Shown piece after piece: positions 12,207 to 19,862 of a DNA stretch of 46,494 bases. The stretch is taken from NCBI GenBank assembly GCA_947483555.1, contig CANKMW010000077.1, positions 1-46,494 on the forward strand, read 5' to 3'. Every line of letters starts with the position of its first letter. Within the stretch, counting starts at the first letter, position 1. The DNA comes from Myxococcales bacterium (GTDB lineage: Bacteria; Myxococcota_A; Polyangia; Haliangiales; Haliangiaceae). Made by a program: the position numbers and the translations under genes. The notes under the pieces are model-generated. The model made no database searches. It had not been told where the DNA came from and saw only the letters and a program-made list of their open reading frames with translations.

Positions 12207-12412
12207 GGAAGGAGCCACCACCAAGCAAGACGCAGCCACTGATGGGTGTCGGGAAGCCGGTGTGATACCGGCGCAGCCCCCGCTACTGTGACCGAGGACG
12301 AACGCGGCAAGGTGAGCTCGGACGACAGGGTCGTCAGAGCCACGAGACCAGCCACCGGCAACGGGAAGGCGCCGTCAGTAGGACGATTCGGAAGCCAGGA
12401 GACCGGCCCATC
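12207..12412 (+). promoter_or_regulatory. cobalamin riboswitch (B12 element)
   Basis: All core blocks of the adenosylcobalamin aptamer are present in order: GGGAAGCCGGTG (12251-12262), GCAGCCCCCGCTACTGTGA (12272-12290), a GCCAC/GGGAAGGC middle arm (12338-12370) and the B12 box GAAGCCAGGAGACCGGCC (12391-12408). It precedes a TonB-dependent receptor gene, as B12 riboswitches usually do. Binding of cobalamin is expected to turn the operon off. Confidence 0.95.
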
Positions 12413-12465
12413 TTGATGACCTTCGGGGTGCGAGGCGGCTTGTCGAGCCGTTCCGTTCACTCCTC

Positions 12466-12480
12466 GTCACGTGGGGTGAC
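12466..12480 (+). promoter_or_regulatory. hairpin covering the receptor ribosome binding site
   Basis: GTCAC (12466-12470) and GTGAC (12476-12480) pair around GTGGG. The only Shine-Dalgarno-like sequence before ATG 12484, GGGGTGA, is inside the hairpin. No U-tract terminator lies between the B12 box and the start codon, so translational control is more likely than termination. Confidence 0.5.
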
Positions 12481-12483
12481 CAA

Positions 12484-14634
12484 ATGGAACGCCGGTCGGT
12501 GTACATCGCATGCGGGCTCGCGCTCGCCCGCTCGGGCGACGCCGCGGCGCAGCCATCGGCCACGCCGGTGCCCGACGAGATCATCGTCATCGACGACCGC
12601 GCGCCGCGGGGCGGCGTCGCCGATCTGGCCGGGCCCGACGCCGAGGCCCGCGATCGGCGGCGGGCGCTGGCCCAGTCCTCGTTCCTGACCATCATCCACG
12701 TCGACGAGCACGCCGGCGAGACCCGCGGGCTCGCCGAGGCCGTCGGCGCCGCGGTCGGCGCCGAGGCGCGCTCGCTGGGCGGCCTGGGCAGCTTCTCGTC
12801 GATCGCCGTGCGCGGCGCCGCGCCCGGGCACACCCAGGTGCTCATCGACGGCGTCGCGCTGTCGCGCCTCGGCACCACCACGGTCGACCTGTCGCGCTTC
12901 GAGCTCGACGGTTTTGGTGAGATCGAACTCTACCGCGGCGGCGTGCCGGTCGCGCTCGGCGGCGCCGGCGTCGGCGGCGCGCTGAATCTGGTCACCCGCA
13001 TCGGTCGCGGCGCCGATGGCGAGCGCTGGCACGTCACGGTTGGCGGCGGCTCGTTCGGCGCCCGCAGCGCGCGGCTGCGCCTCGGCGACGGCGACGCCGA
13101 GGCCGACGGTGGCGTCGCCGTCACGGCGGCGGTCGGCTACGCCAGCGCCAGCGGCGACTTCGCGTACTTCGACGACGGCGGCACCAACCTCACCACCGCC
13201 GACGACCGCATCTCGACCCGCACCAACAACGGCTTCGACGAGCTCGATGGCGTGGTCCGGGCCGCCGGACGTCGGGGTCAGCTGCGCTGGGAGCTGGGCG
13301 GGCGCGGCCTCGGCAAGCAGCAGGGCCTGCCCGGCTCGTCCTGGGACCAGGCGATGGGCACCACGCTCGACAGCGCCGCGGCGATCGCCGACGGCGCCCT
13401 GACCCTCGACGAGCCGGCCGCGGTCACCGGCCTGGTGCTGCGCACCGGCGCCCATGCTGCCGTCGAGGCCCAGGCGTTCCGCGATCCCGACGACGAGGTC
13501 GGGCTGGCGACCCAGGACCGGCGCTACCTGACCATCGCCGGCGGCGCGCAGATCGCCGCGGCGCTGGCGCGCGGGCGCCATCGCGGCAGCGCGGCGTTCG
13601 AGCTGCGCGGCGACGTCTTTCGCGATCGCGAGGTCGGCGCCGGCGTCGCCATGGCGCTGCGCACCCACGGCACCCGCGCCGGGGTCGCGCTTGCGGTCGC
13701 CGATGACCTCGGCGGGTTCGGCGGTCGGCTCGCGATCGAGCCGGCGCTGCGCCTCGAGGCGCTGCACACCGATCCGCTCGCCGACGGCAGCGGCGGCGGC
13801 ATCCCGGTCGAGCTGGCATCGCGCACCGAGGCGTTCGCCAGTCCGCGGCTCGGCGCTCGCGCGTTGCTGACCTCCGATCTGGCCCTCAAGGCCAGCGCCG
13901 GGCGCTACAGCCGGGTGCCCACGGCGCTCGAGCTGTTCGGCGATCGCGGCTTCATCGTCGGCAGCCCCGAGCTGCGCAGCGAGCACGGCTGGGTCGGCGA
14001 CGGCGGTGCGGTGTGGGCACCGTCGCGCGCCCGCGGCCCGATCGATCGGCTGTACCTCGAGGCCGCCGGCTTCTGGGCCCGACCCCGGGATCCGATCGTC
14101 TTCATCACCACCGGTGGCTTCGTGGCGCGACCGGTCAACCTGCCGGGGGCGCGGCTGCGCGGGGTCGAGCTGGTCGCCAGCGCTCGCGTCGCGCGCACGC
14201 TGACGATCGCGGCCAACTACACCCTCGCCGACACCCGCGCCGACTCGACCCAGCCGTCGCTCGACGGCAAGCGCCTGCCCGGCCGCCCGTTGCACGCGCT
14301 CTACGGTCGCGGCGACGTCGTCCGCCGCGTGCTCGGCCACCTGGTCGCCGTCTTCGCCGACGCGTCCTACACCTCGGGCAGCTACCTCGACGACGCCAAC
14401 CTCGCCGAGGTCCCGGCGCGCTGGCTGTACGGCGCCGGCGCCAAGCTCGAGCTCGGCGCCGGCTTCTCGCTCGGCGTCGAGATCAAGAACCTGCGCGATA
14501 ACCGGATCGAGCACGTGGCGCTCGATCCGGCGCCGCGGCCCGATCTGGCCACCATCCCGCGCGCCGTCTCCGACGTCGCCGGGTATCCGCTGCCCGGCCG
14601 CGCCTTCTACCTCCGTCTCGACTGGTCGCACTAG
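12484..14634 (+). CDS. btuB: TonB-dependent outer-membrane receptor, probable cobalamin transporter
   Basis: 716 residues. A short signal peptide ends AAAQ. DEIIVIDDR is a candidate TonB box. The plug domain runs to about residue 175 (SIAVRGAAPGHTQVLIDGV, GEIELYRGGVPVALGGAGVG, ALNLVTR). A long beta-barrel follows (SAGRYSRVPTALELFG, LYLEAAGFW) and ends FYLRLDWSH, with the aromatic-rich terminal strand typical of barrels. TonB-driven receptors import large scarce ligands. Cobalamin is inferred from the riboswitch in its leader, not from the barrel sequence. The beta-propeller lipoprotein gene starts 16 bases downstream and should share the transcript. Confidence 0.9.
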   Translation: MERRSVYIACGLALARSGDAAAQPSATPVPDEIIVIDDRAPRGGVADLAGPDAEARDRRRALAQSSFLTIIHVDEHAGETRGLAEAVGAAVGAEARSLGGLGSFSSIAVRGAAPGHTQVLIDGVALSRLGTTTVDLSRFELDGFGEIELYRGGVPVALGGAGVGGALNLVTRIGRGADGERWHVTVGGGSFGARSARLRLGDGDAEADGGVAVTAAVGYASASGDFAYFDDGGTNLTTADDRISTRTNNGFDELDGVVRAAGRRGQLRWELGGRGLGKQQGLPGSSWDQAMGTTLDSAAAIADGALTLDEPAAVTGLVLRTGAHAAVEAQAFRDPDDEVGLATQDRRYLTIAGGAQIAAALARGRHRGSAAFELRGDVFRDREVGAGVAMALRTHGTRAGVALAVADDLGGFGGRLAIEPALRLEALHTDPLADGSGGGIPVELASRTEAFASPRLGARALLTSDLALKASAGRYSRVPTALELFGDRGFIVGSPELRSEHGWVGDGGAVWAPSRARGPIDRLYLEAAGFWARPRDPIVFITTGGFVARPVNLPGARLRGVELVASARVARTLTIAANYTLADTRADSTQPSLDGKRLPGRPLHALYGRGDVVRRVLGHLVAVFADASYTSGSYLDDANLAEVPARWLYGAGAKLELGAGFSLGVEIKNLRDNRIEHVALDPAPRPDLATIPRAVSDVAGYPLPGRAFYLRLDWSH

Positions 14635-14650
14635 ATCCCACAGGAGTCCC

Positions 14651-15823
14651 ATGTCCCGTCTCGCCGCTGTCTCCACCGTCCTCGCCCTCGCCGTCGTCAC
14701 CGCCGCCTGCAGCGGCGAGGACGAGAACATCCTGCCCACCATCGACGCCGCGCCGGTCGAGATCGACGCGCCACTGGCCACCGACGCCCCGGCGCCACCG
14801 ATGCCGACCGCGGTCGTCGTCACCGGCGACTTCAGCGTCACCGGCATCTTCTCGACCATCGACGTGGTGACCCGTACGCCGACCCGCAACGCGCTGGCCG
14901 GCGTCGCCGGCGGCGAGCCGTGGATCCGGCGCATCGGCGACGAGCTCTTCATCGTCAACCGCAGCGGCGGCAACAACGTCACCATCGTGCGCCGCTCGCC
15001 GCTCGGCTTCGTCGATCAGTTCGGCACCGGCGCCGGCTCCAACCCGCAGGACGTCGCGGTGGTCGGCAACAAGATGTACATCCCGGTCTTCGACGCGCAG
15101 GGCGGCCTGCGGGTCATCAACCGCACCACGCGGGCGATGACGACCATCTCGCTGGCGGCCCTCGACACCGACGGCGCGCCCAACTGCATCTCGGCCCACG
15201 CGGTCGGCGATCGAGTCTTCGTCGCCTGCGACGTCTTCGACGCCAACTTCGTGCCGCGCGGACCGGGCAAGATCGCCGTGATCAACGCGACCACTGACAC
15301 GGTGATCGGGTCGTTCGATCTGGCCAACGCCAACCCGTTCGGTCGCTTCGTTCGCACACCCGAGACCAGCATGTTCGGCGGCGACCTGCTCATCCCGACG
15401 GTGCCCAGCCTCACCAGCTACACCAACGGCTGCCTCGAGCGGGTCAGCGTCGGCACCACGCCCGCCAGCAACGGCTGCGCCGTCACCAACGCGACCCTCA
15501 CCGGCTACGTCGCCGCCGCCGACGTCGCGCCCGAAGGCGACAAGCTGTGGATCGCCGCGTTCGCGCTCAACGGCGACTTCTCGAACAACTTCGGACGGCT
15601 ACGCAGCCTCGATCTCGCCACCGGCACGCTCGGTGCCGCGGTCAGCGGCACGAGCCAGCTCATCGCCAGCGTGGCCGCGTGCCCGGCCGGCCATGTCGTG
15701 GTCGGCGACATCACCTTCGGCGCCGCCGGCGTCCGCGTCTACAAGAACGGTGTCGAGGAGACCACCGCGATCATCGACATCGGCCGCCCGATCAACGCGC
15801 CCAACGGCCTGCTCTGCTACTGA
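14651..15823 (+). CDS. beta-propeller lipoprotein in the B12 operon (BtuG-like role proposed)
   Basis: 390 residues; CAGGAG before ATG is a good ribosome binding site. The signal peptide ends VTAAC with lipidated Cys20, followed by an acidic spacer. The rest repeats short four-stranded units such as GDELFIVNRSGGNNVTIV, GNKMYIPVFDAQGGLRVIN and GDRVFVACDVFD, as in YncE/YVTN-type propellers. In Bacteroidetes, BtuG is a surface beta-propeller lipoprotein that pairs with BtuB and captures B12 with very high affinity. Position, lipobox and fold suggest the same job here, but homology to BtuG is not shown. Its stop and that of the convergent gene share the palindrome TGACGTCA. Confidence 0.8.
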   Translation: MSRLAAVSTVLALAVVTAACSGEDENILPTIDAAPVEIDAPLATDAPAPPMPTAVVVTGDFSVTGIFSTIDVVTRTPTRNALAGVAGGEPWIRRIGDELFIVNRSGGNNVTIVRRSPLGFVDQFGTGAGSNPQDVAVVGNKMYIPVFDAQGGLRVINRTTRAMTTISLAALDTDGAPNCISAHAVGDRVFVACDVFDANFVPRGPGKIAVINATTDTVIGSFDLANANPFGRFVRTPETSMFGGDLLIPTVPSLTSYTNGCLERVSVGTTPASNGCAVTNATLTGYVAAADVAPEGDKLWIAAFALNGDFSNNFGRLRSLDLATGTLGAAVSGTSQLIASVAACPAGHVVVGDITFGAAGVRVYKNGVEETTAIIDIGRPINAPNGLLCY

Positions 15824-15825
15824 CG

Positions 15826-16701
15826 TCAGCGCCAGGTGCAGGTGCCGCTGTTGCAGTAGTGGTTCGAGGGGCACACGTTGCCGCAGCCGCCGCAGTTGCG
15901 GCTATCGGGCTTCCAGATGTTGACGCACACGCCGCCGCAGCGAATCTCGGCGTTGCCCGGACACGTGCCGCTGCCCCCGCCGGACTTCTTGCGCGGGGCG
16001 GCGAGCTCGGCGAGCTGATCGCACGAGATCTTGAAGCCGGCCTTGCAGGCCATGTCGAGCATGGCCTTGCCGCGGGCGACATCCTTCGGGACGCCCTCGC
16101 CCCAGGCGTACGCCGCACCGAGGACGCTGCAGCCAAACGGCGCGCCGAGATCGCAGGCCAGCTGGTAGAGCTCGTTGGCCTTCGCCACGTCCTTCTTGAT
16201 GCCCCGGCCACCGTCGTACGCGTGGGCGAGGCGGCCACACGCGACCCCGCGCTGCAGCGCGACGGCGGGGTCCATCGCGGCGCAACCCTTCTCGCTCAGC
16301 TCGACCGCGCGCCGGGCGTCCTTCTTCACCCCGACGCCGTTCTGGTAGGCGACCGAGAGGTTGTTGCAGCCGAAGATCCATCCCAGGTCACACGAGCGGG
16401 TGAAGGCCTCGAACGCCTTGACCCGATCTGCCTTCACGCCGGCGCCATCGAGATACGCGATGCCCAGCTGACCGCACCCGTGGCCACTGTCGGCCGCGCA
16501 GGACGCCTCGGCGCTGGCGAACGCGGCCGCGGGGTCCAGCGGCGGCTGCACGGCAGCCACGGCGGCATCGCCCGCCGGCGTCGGCGTGGGGGCGGCGTTG
16601 CTGCCGCTGGCGCCCCCATCCTGGCCCTTGCCGGCCCCTCCCGACGGACCGCAGCCCAGCACCAGGATCGCGACGATCGATACAACAAGATGTTTGGTCA
16701 C
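15826..16701 (-). CDS. Sel1-repeat lipoprotein with Cys-rich C-terminus
   Basis: 291 residues from GTG 16701; TTG 16719 is an upstream alternative and neither has a good ribosome binding site. MTKHLVVSIVAILVLGC carries a lipobox with Cys17. After an Ala/Pro linker, about five Sel1-like repeats span residues 65-235 (GCGQLGIAYLDGAGVKAD, GCNNLSVAYQNGVGVKKD, GCSVLGAAYAWGEGVPKD), most with paired cysteines as in Helicobacter Hcp proteins. The last 45 residues form a Cys-rich module (CPGNAEIRCGGVCVN, CGGCGNVCPSNHYC). Sel1 solenoids act in protein-protein contacts. Convergent with the B12 operon, with a two-base gap. Confidence 0.85.
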   Translation of the reverse strand: MTKHLVVSIVAILVLGCGPSGGAGKGQDGGASGSNAAPTPTPAGDAAVAAVQPPLDPAAAFASAEASCAADSGHGCGQLGIAYLDGAGVKADRVKAFEAFTRSCDLGWIFGCNNLSVAYQNGVGVKKDARRAVELSEKGCAAMDPAVALQRGVACGRLAHAYDGGRGIKKDVAKANELYQLACDLGAPFGCSVLGAAYAWGEGVPKDVARGKAMLDMACKAGFKISCDQLAELAAPRKKSGGGSGTCPGNAEIRCGGVCVNIWKPDSRNCGGCGNVCPSNHYCNSGTCTWR

Positions 16702-16779
16702 GACCGGTCGCCTGAGCAAGCGCCGCGCCGCCGATCATCGCGCCGCAAGCGAGCGGACTCAGCCACCTGACCCGAGGGG

Positions 16780-16813
16780 TGTCACCCGTTCGCCAGGTCC
16801 CAGCCGGGTGACA
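16780..16813 (-). terminator. 9-bp stem-loop after the DUF1990 gene
   Basis: TGTCACCCG (16780-16788) and CGGGTGACA (16805-16813) are perfect inverted repeats with a 16-base loop, 29 bases beyond the stop of the minus-strand DUF1990 gene. No T-run follows. It could equally be an operator for the Sel1 gene, whose start lies about 80 bases further on. Confidence 0.4.
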
Positions 16814-16841
16814 TCACCGAGCGTGGTAGCGACTCGATCCG

Positions 16842-17408
16842 TCAGGCGATGCACGCGAGGTGATCGAGGGCCCGCTCGCTGGCGTGGACCTGGAGCCGAC
16901 GCACCAGCGGCGAGAACACCCGCGCCAGCCGGGTGCCGGGGCGGCTCCAGCTGCGCAGGGCGACCCGCATCCGACCGGTCGCGAGCTCCTTCTCGACCGT
17001 GAACGTCTCTTCACCGAGCTCCGGATGTCCGACCAGCGTGCGGTACGTGAAGCCGGCCCGCCACCAGCCGGCGTCGTCTCCGTCGAACGTCGCGATCACG
17101 CGGGCGGCGAAGAACAGCCGGACCAGCCGCAACCCGCGGTAGTGGATGCCGACGGTATCGTCGAGCTCGATCGGCCGTCGCAGCACGCCCTCGACCAGGC
17201 GCGGCGGAAAGATCGAATAGCGACGGATCGCCGCCGCGACCCGGCGGAAGCGGTCGCCCGGCTCGCCCGCGGTCTCGGGGGCCAGCTCTCGCTGGTAGCT
17301 GTCGTGATGATCGCGCGGGTCGGGGCCCATCGCATGGAACGGCCGGCGCTCCCAGCGCGCCAGCCGTGGTGCACCGACGATCAGGAGATCAACCTCCTCA
17401 TGATGCAC
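16842..17408 (-). CDS. DUF1990 family protein
   Basis: 188 residues from GTG 17408; ATG 17330 would give 162. The family signature is clear: RYSIFPPRLVEGVLRRPIEL, DDTVGIHYRGLRLVRLF, AGFTYRTLVGHPELGEETF, VEKELATGRMRVALRSWSRP, and LARVFSPLVRRLQ near the end. DUF1990 proteins are small, soluble, probably ligand-binding beta-rich proteins of unknown function found in actinobacteria and other soil bacteria and in plants. No export signal is seen. The gene follows the HNH endonuclease gene on the same strand after 79 bases and may be cotranscribed with it. Confidence 0.8.
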   Translation of the reverse strand: MHHEEVDLLIVGAPRLARWERRPFHAMGPDPRDHHDSYQRELAPETAGEPGDRFRRVAAAIRRYSIFPPRLVEGVLRRPIELDDTVGIHYRGLRLVRLFFAARVIATFDGDDAGWWRAGFTYRTLVGHPELGEETFTVEKELATGRMRVALRSWSRPGTRLARVFSPLVRRLQVHASERALDHLACIA

Positions 17409-17487
17409 GAAGCCGGCGCCATCGTCTCGCTTCCGCGGCGCTACGAGCGCGTCGGACTGTCGCCGATCCGATCGGCTGACGACCCGA

Positions 17488-18765
17488 TCACGGGCCTCCC
17501 GGGGCTGTCGGCGCGATGAACAGGCGTCCGCCGGGCTGCCAACTCGCGGGGGCTCCCTCCGAGCAGCGATTGGCGTGCGCTCGGTGCAGCTCGGCGAGCG
17601 AGATGCGGAGGCGCTGCTCGAGCGTGGTCGACGGCAGGTGCGCGCTCCGGGCGAGGGCGGTGCGCGCTTCGGCGTCTGTGAAGCCGAGGCCGCGCAACCC
17701 GAGCAACGCGTCGGACTCGATCTCGGCCGGGGTGGCGGCGCCCGCTGGCGCGGTGCCGGGCTGGGCCTTCGGGGCCTTCCTGGCTCGGGTCCGCCGCGAC
17801 TGCATGAAGGCGGCGCCGAAGATGCGTTCGGCCTCGTATCGATTGTGCGACTTGCACAGCACGCGCGTATTGTCGATCGTCGCCTGGCCGCCACGGGCAA
17901 CCGGCGTTCGGTGGTCGAGCTCGAGGAAGCCGCGCTCGAGGCAGCGCTCGCCCTCCTCGCTCACGAACGCGCATTGCTCGCCATCGCGGGCGTGCACCGC
18001 GCGCTTGACGTCGCTGGGCACGTGCCGCGGATCGGTCCCGGCGCGACTCTGGGCGGTGCGCGGCCGCGCCGTGGCGCCGAACTTCTCCCGCGCCAGCGTC
18101 GTGAGCAAGGCGTCGAGCGCGTGGTCGAGGACCTGAGCGAGCTCGCCCGACGGGACCCGGTGGCGGAGCAGGGCCTGGGCCCGCATCAGCTTTTCCTGGG
18201 TCGACTGATCGATGGTGAGCTGCAGGGCGAAGCGCTGCGGCGCCAGCGGCGTCGCTCTCGTGGTCGATGGCGGCGCATCGCGAGGTGGCCCCGGGGCCAC
18301 CTCGGGTAGCGGCGACCCTGTCAGCGCCGGCCGAGGCTCGAGCTGGGTCGGCAGATCGGGCCGTGGCCAGCGCTGCGCCAGCAGGACCTCGATCTCGGCC
18401 TTGCTCTTGTGGCCCGCCGCGGCGAGGAGCTCGTCGGCGTTGTCGTCGGTCAGGTGCGGCGCCAGGAGAACCACGCCGCTGGAGTGCAAGCGGCCGTCCG
18501 CGATGGCGCCGAAGATCTGCGGGAACCGCCGCGCGGCGCGGGCGGCGCGGATGCGCTTGAAGGCCGCGTCCTCGGCGAGGTGCAAGACGCGCATGCAGTA
18601 CACGTGCATCGACGAACAGGCGGCGGGCAGATACAGCGCGCGGGCGTCGACCTCGGCGATGTGGGCGAGCAGCGCCGCGGTCGTGTGCCGGTCGGCCGTG
18701 ACCAGGACGGCGAGATCAGCGAGCAGGGTCTGATCCGAGAGGTGGGTCAGCGAGTACGCGCTCAT
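17488..18765 (-). CDS. HNH endonuclease-domain protein
   Basis: 425 residues; GGGAG precedes ATG 18765. The N-terminal part (1-120) is helical (LSDQTLLADLAVLVTADRHT, LPAACSSMHVYCMRVLHLAE), a domain that recurs in front of HNH nucleases in myxobacteria and resembles DUF222. A Pro/Thr linker follows, then a helical region with QEKLMRAQALLRHR. The HNH nuclease contains CAFVSEEGERC, FLELDHRTPVARGGQ and NTRVLCKSHNRYEAERIFG with all metal and catalytic histidines. The C-terminus (GLRGLGFTDAEARTALARS) looks like the UBA-like domain at the end of RuvA. These multicopy genes may be selfish or defensive; the target is unknown. Confidence 0.88.
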   Translation of the reverse strand: MSAYSLTHLSDQTLLADLAVLVTADRHTTAALLAHIAEVDARALYLPAACSSMHVYCMRVLHLAEDAAFKRIRAARAARRFPQIFGAIADGRLHSSGVVLLAPHLTDDNADELLAAAGHKSKAEIEVLLAQRWPRPDLPTQLEPRPALTGSPLPEVAPGPPRDAPPSTTRATPLAPQRFALQLTIDQSTQEKLMRAQALLRHRVPSGELAQVLDHALDALLTTLAREKFGATARPRTAQSRAGTDPRHVPSDVKRAVHARDGEQCAFVSEEGERCLERGFLELDHRTPVARGGQATIDNTRVLCKSHNRYEAERIFGAAFMQSRRTRARKAPKAQPGTAPAGAATPAEIESDALLGLRGLGFTDAEARTALARSAHLPSTTLEQRLRISLAELHRAHANRCSEGAPASWQPGGRLFIAPTAPGGP

Positions 18766-19119
18766 GATTGATCTCCCATAACACGCGTTTTTTCGGGGCC
18801 ACCACGTGCCCGTGGTGCGACGAAGTCGGTCTGCGACGAGAGTCGTCGCGTCGTCGCGCGTCCGCGCCCGCTGCGGTCAGCTGGTGCGCGCTGGCGTCAA
18901 GAATCGTGGCGATCGTCGACGACGACGCGTTCGTGGCGCAGCAACTCGTCAAGAGAATTCGCCGGCGTTGTCAACGCTCAGTGATTCCGTCACCCCTCAA
19001 CAGGTCAGCGATTCCGTCACCCCTCAACAGGTCAGTGATTCCGTCACCGGCGGCGTGAAGCGCCTGGCACGCGTTCCGCCGCCTCGCGCCCGAACGAGCA
19101 CCACTCCAGCGCGGCGTCG
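18766..19119. other. 354-bp intergenic region
   Basis: Lies upstream of the minus-strand HNH gene and downstream of the minus-strand Uma2 gene. It holds the 27-bp tandem repeats at 18978-19048. Short open frames cross it on the plus strand but lack ribosome binding sites and family-like sequence. No RNA gene or clear terminator is seen. Confidence 0.6.
18978..19048. repeat. 27-bp tandem repeat carrying GTGA-N5-TCAC dyads
   Basis: Copies begin at 18978, 19005 and 19032. The first two are full length and differ at one base; the third is cut after 17 bases. Each holds GTGATTCCGTCAC or the variant GCGATTCCGTCAC, a dyad of four-base arms. The repeats are 213-283 bases upstream of the HNH start codon. 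Confidence 0.85.
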
Positions 19120-19698
19120 CTAGCCGCGACGGCGGCGGACCGCCGGCAGGAAGTCGGCGATGGCGACGGTCACGCCGCGCAGCGCGACCGGGCGGAGTAC
19201 GTCGCCGCGCTCGGCGATGCGAAGGCGCGCGTAGTCCTGCCCCTGCGGTCGCGTGCGCACCTCGACGCGGCGACGCCGCAGGTCGACGAGCCAGTACTCG
19301 GGGATCTTGGCAGCGGCGTAGAAGTGACGTTTGATCTCGCGGTCCTTGGTCAGGGACGAGTCGGACACCTCGACCACCAGCGCCGCCGGTCGCGGCTGCC
19401 TTGCCTGCAGCACCGGCCGGCGGACCGTGACGTCGGGCTCGGGTTTGGAGTCATCGCGGACCCTGAGTGGGCTGTGCGAGGTGACCAGCCAGGCGTCGCT
19501 GAGCTGCCGGATCAGCAGCGTCACGATCCGCGCGGTCGTGACCACGTGGGGCTCGCCCTGCGGGCTCATGGTGACCAGCACTCCGCCCAGCAGCTCGACG
19601 TGCTCGTCGCCGAACACCCCGGCATCGACCAGCCGGTCGTACTCGCGCACGCGCAGCGGCCGCAGCCGTTCCGGGGCCAGCAACGCGAGGTCGAACAT
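19120..19698 (-). CDS. Uma2 family (DUF820) putative restriction endonuclease
   Basis: 192 residues from ATG 19698 (MFDLALLAPERLRPLRVREY); the frame is open further upstream but that part is low-complexity and not family-like. Uma2 features are EHVELLGGVLVTMSPQGEPH, PEPDVTV with the catalytic Asp, LVVEVSDSSLTKDREIKRHFY and IPEYWLVDLRRRRVEV, that is, the D-(E)xK core of a PD-(D/E)XK nuclease. These genes are abundant in cyanobacteria and myxobacteria; their role, defensive or transposon-derived, is not settled. A second, divergent member lies at 33134-33736. Confidence 0.9.
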   Translation of the reverse strand: MFDLALLAPERLRPLRVREYDRLVDAGVFGDEHVELLGGVLVTMSPQGEPHVVTTARIVTLLIRQLSDAWLVTSHSPLRVRDDSKPEPDVTVRRPVLQARQPRPAALVVEVSDSSLTKDREIKRHFYAAAKIPEYWLVDLRRRRVEVRTRPQGQDYARLRIAERGDVLRPVALRGVTVAIADFLPAVRRRRG

Positions 19699-19802
19699 CG
19701 ACGCCAGGGTACCATGGTCCACGCTGGCGCCGAGAGAGCAAGCGGCGTGCCTCGCGCGCGCCGCCTCGATCATCGCGAGATCGCGACCGGCACCGATCCG
19801 GC

Positions 19803-19819
19803 TGTCCGGAACCCGGACA
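19803..19819. promoter_or_regulatory. perfect dyad TGTCCGG-N3-CCGGACA
   Basis: A 7-bp inverted repeat with a three-base centre, 105 bases upstream of the Uma2 start codon and between two minus-strand genes. The core GTCCGG-N3-CCGGAC returns as a tandem pair at 30690-30731. Confidence 0.5.
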
Positions 19820-19862
19820 CGATGCGAACCGCAGGCCGGACGGCCGGACGAACCGGGCCGCG

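Noticed and set aside
12457..14985. An 842-codon minus-strand frame opposite the B12 receptor gene
   Set aside because: The receptor has plug, barrel and riboswitch support; the antisense frame shows only compositional bias.
18978..19048. CRISPR array
   Set aside because: The repeats are directly tandem with no spacers and number fewer than three full copies; no cas genes are present.
18768..19123. Short plus-strand frames across the 27-bp repeats with a repeating Pro-Ser-Pro-Leu-Asn pattern
   Set aside because: The repetition comes only from the DNA repeats, whose length is a multiple of three; there is no ribosome binding site and no recognisable protein around it.
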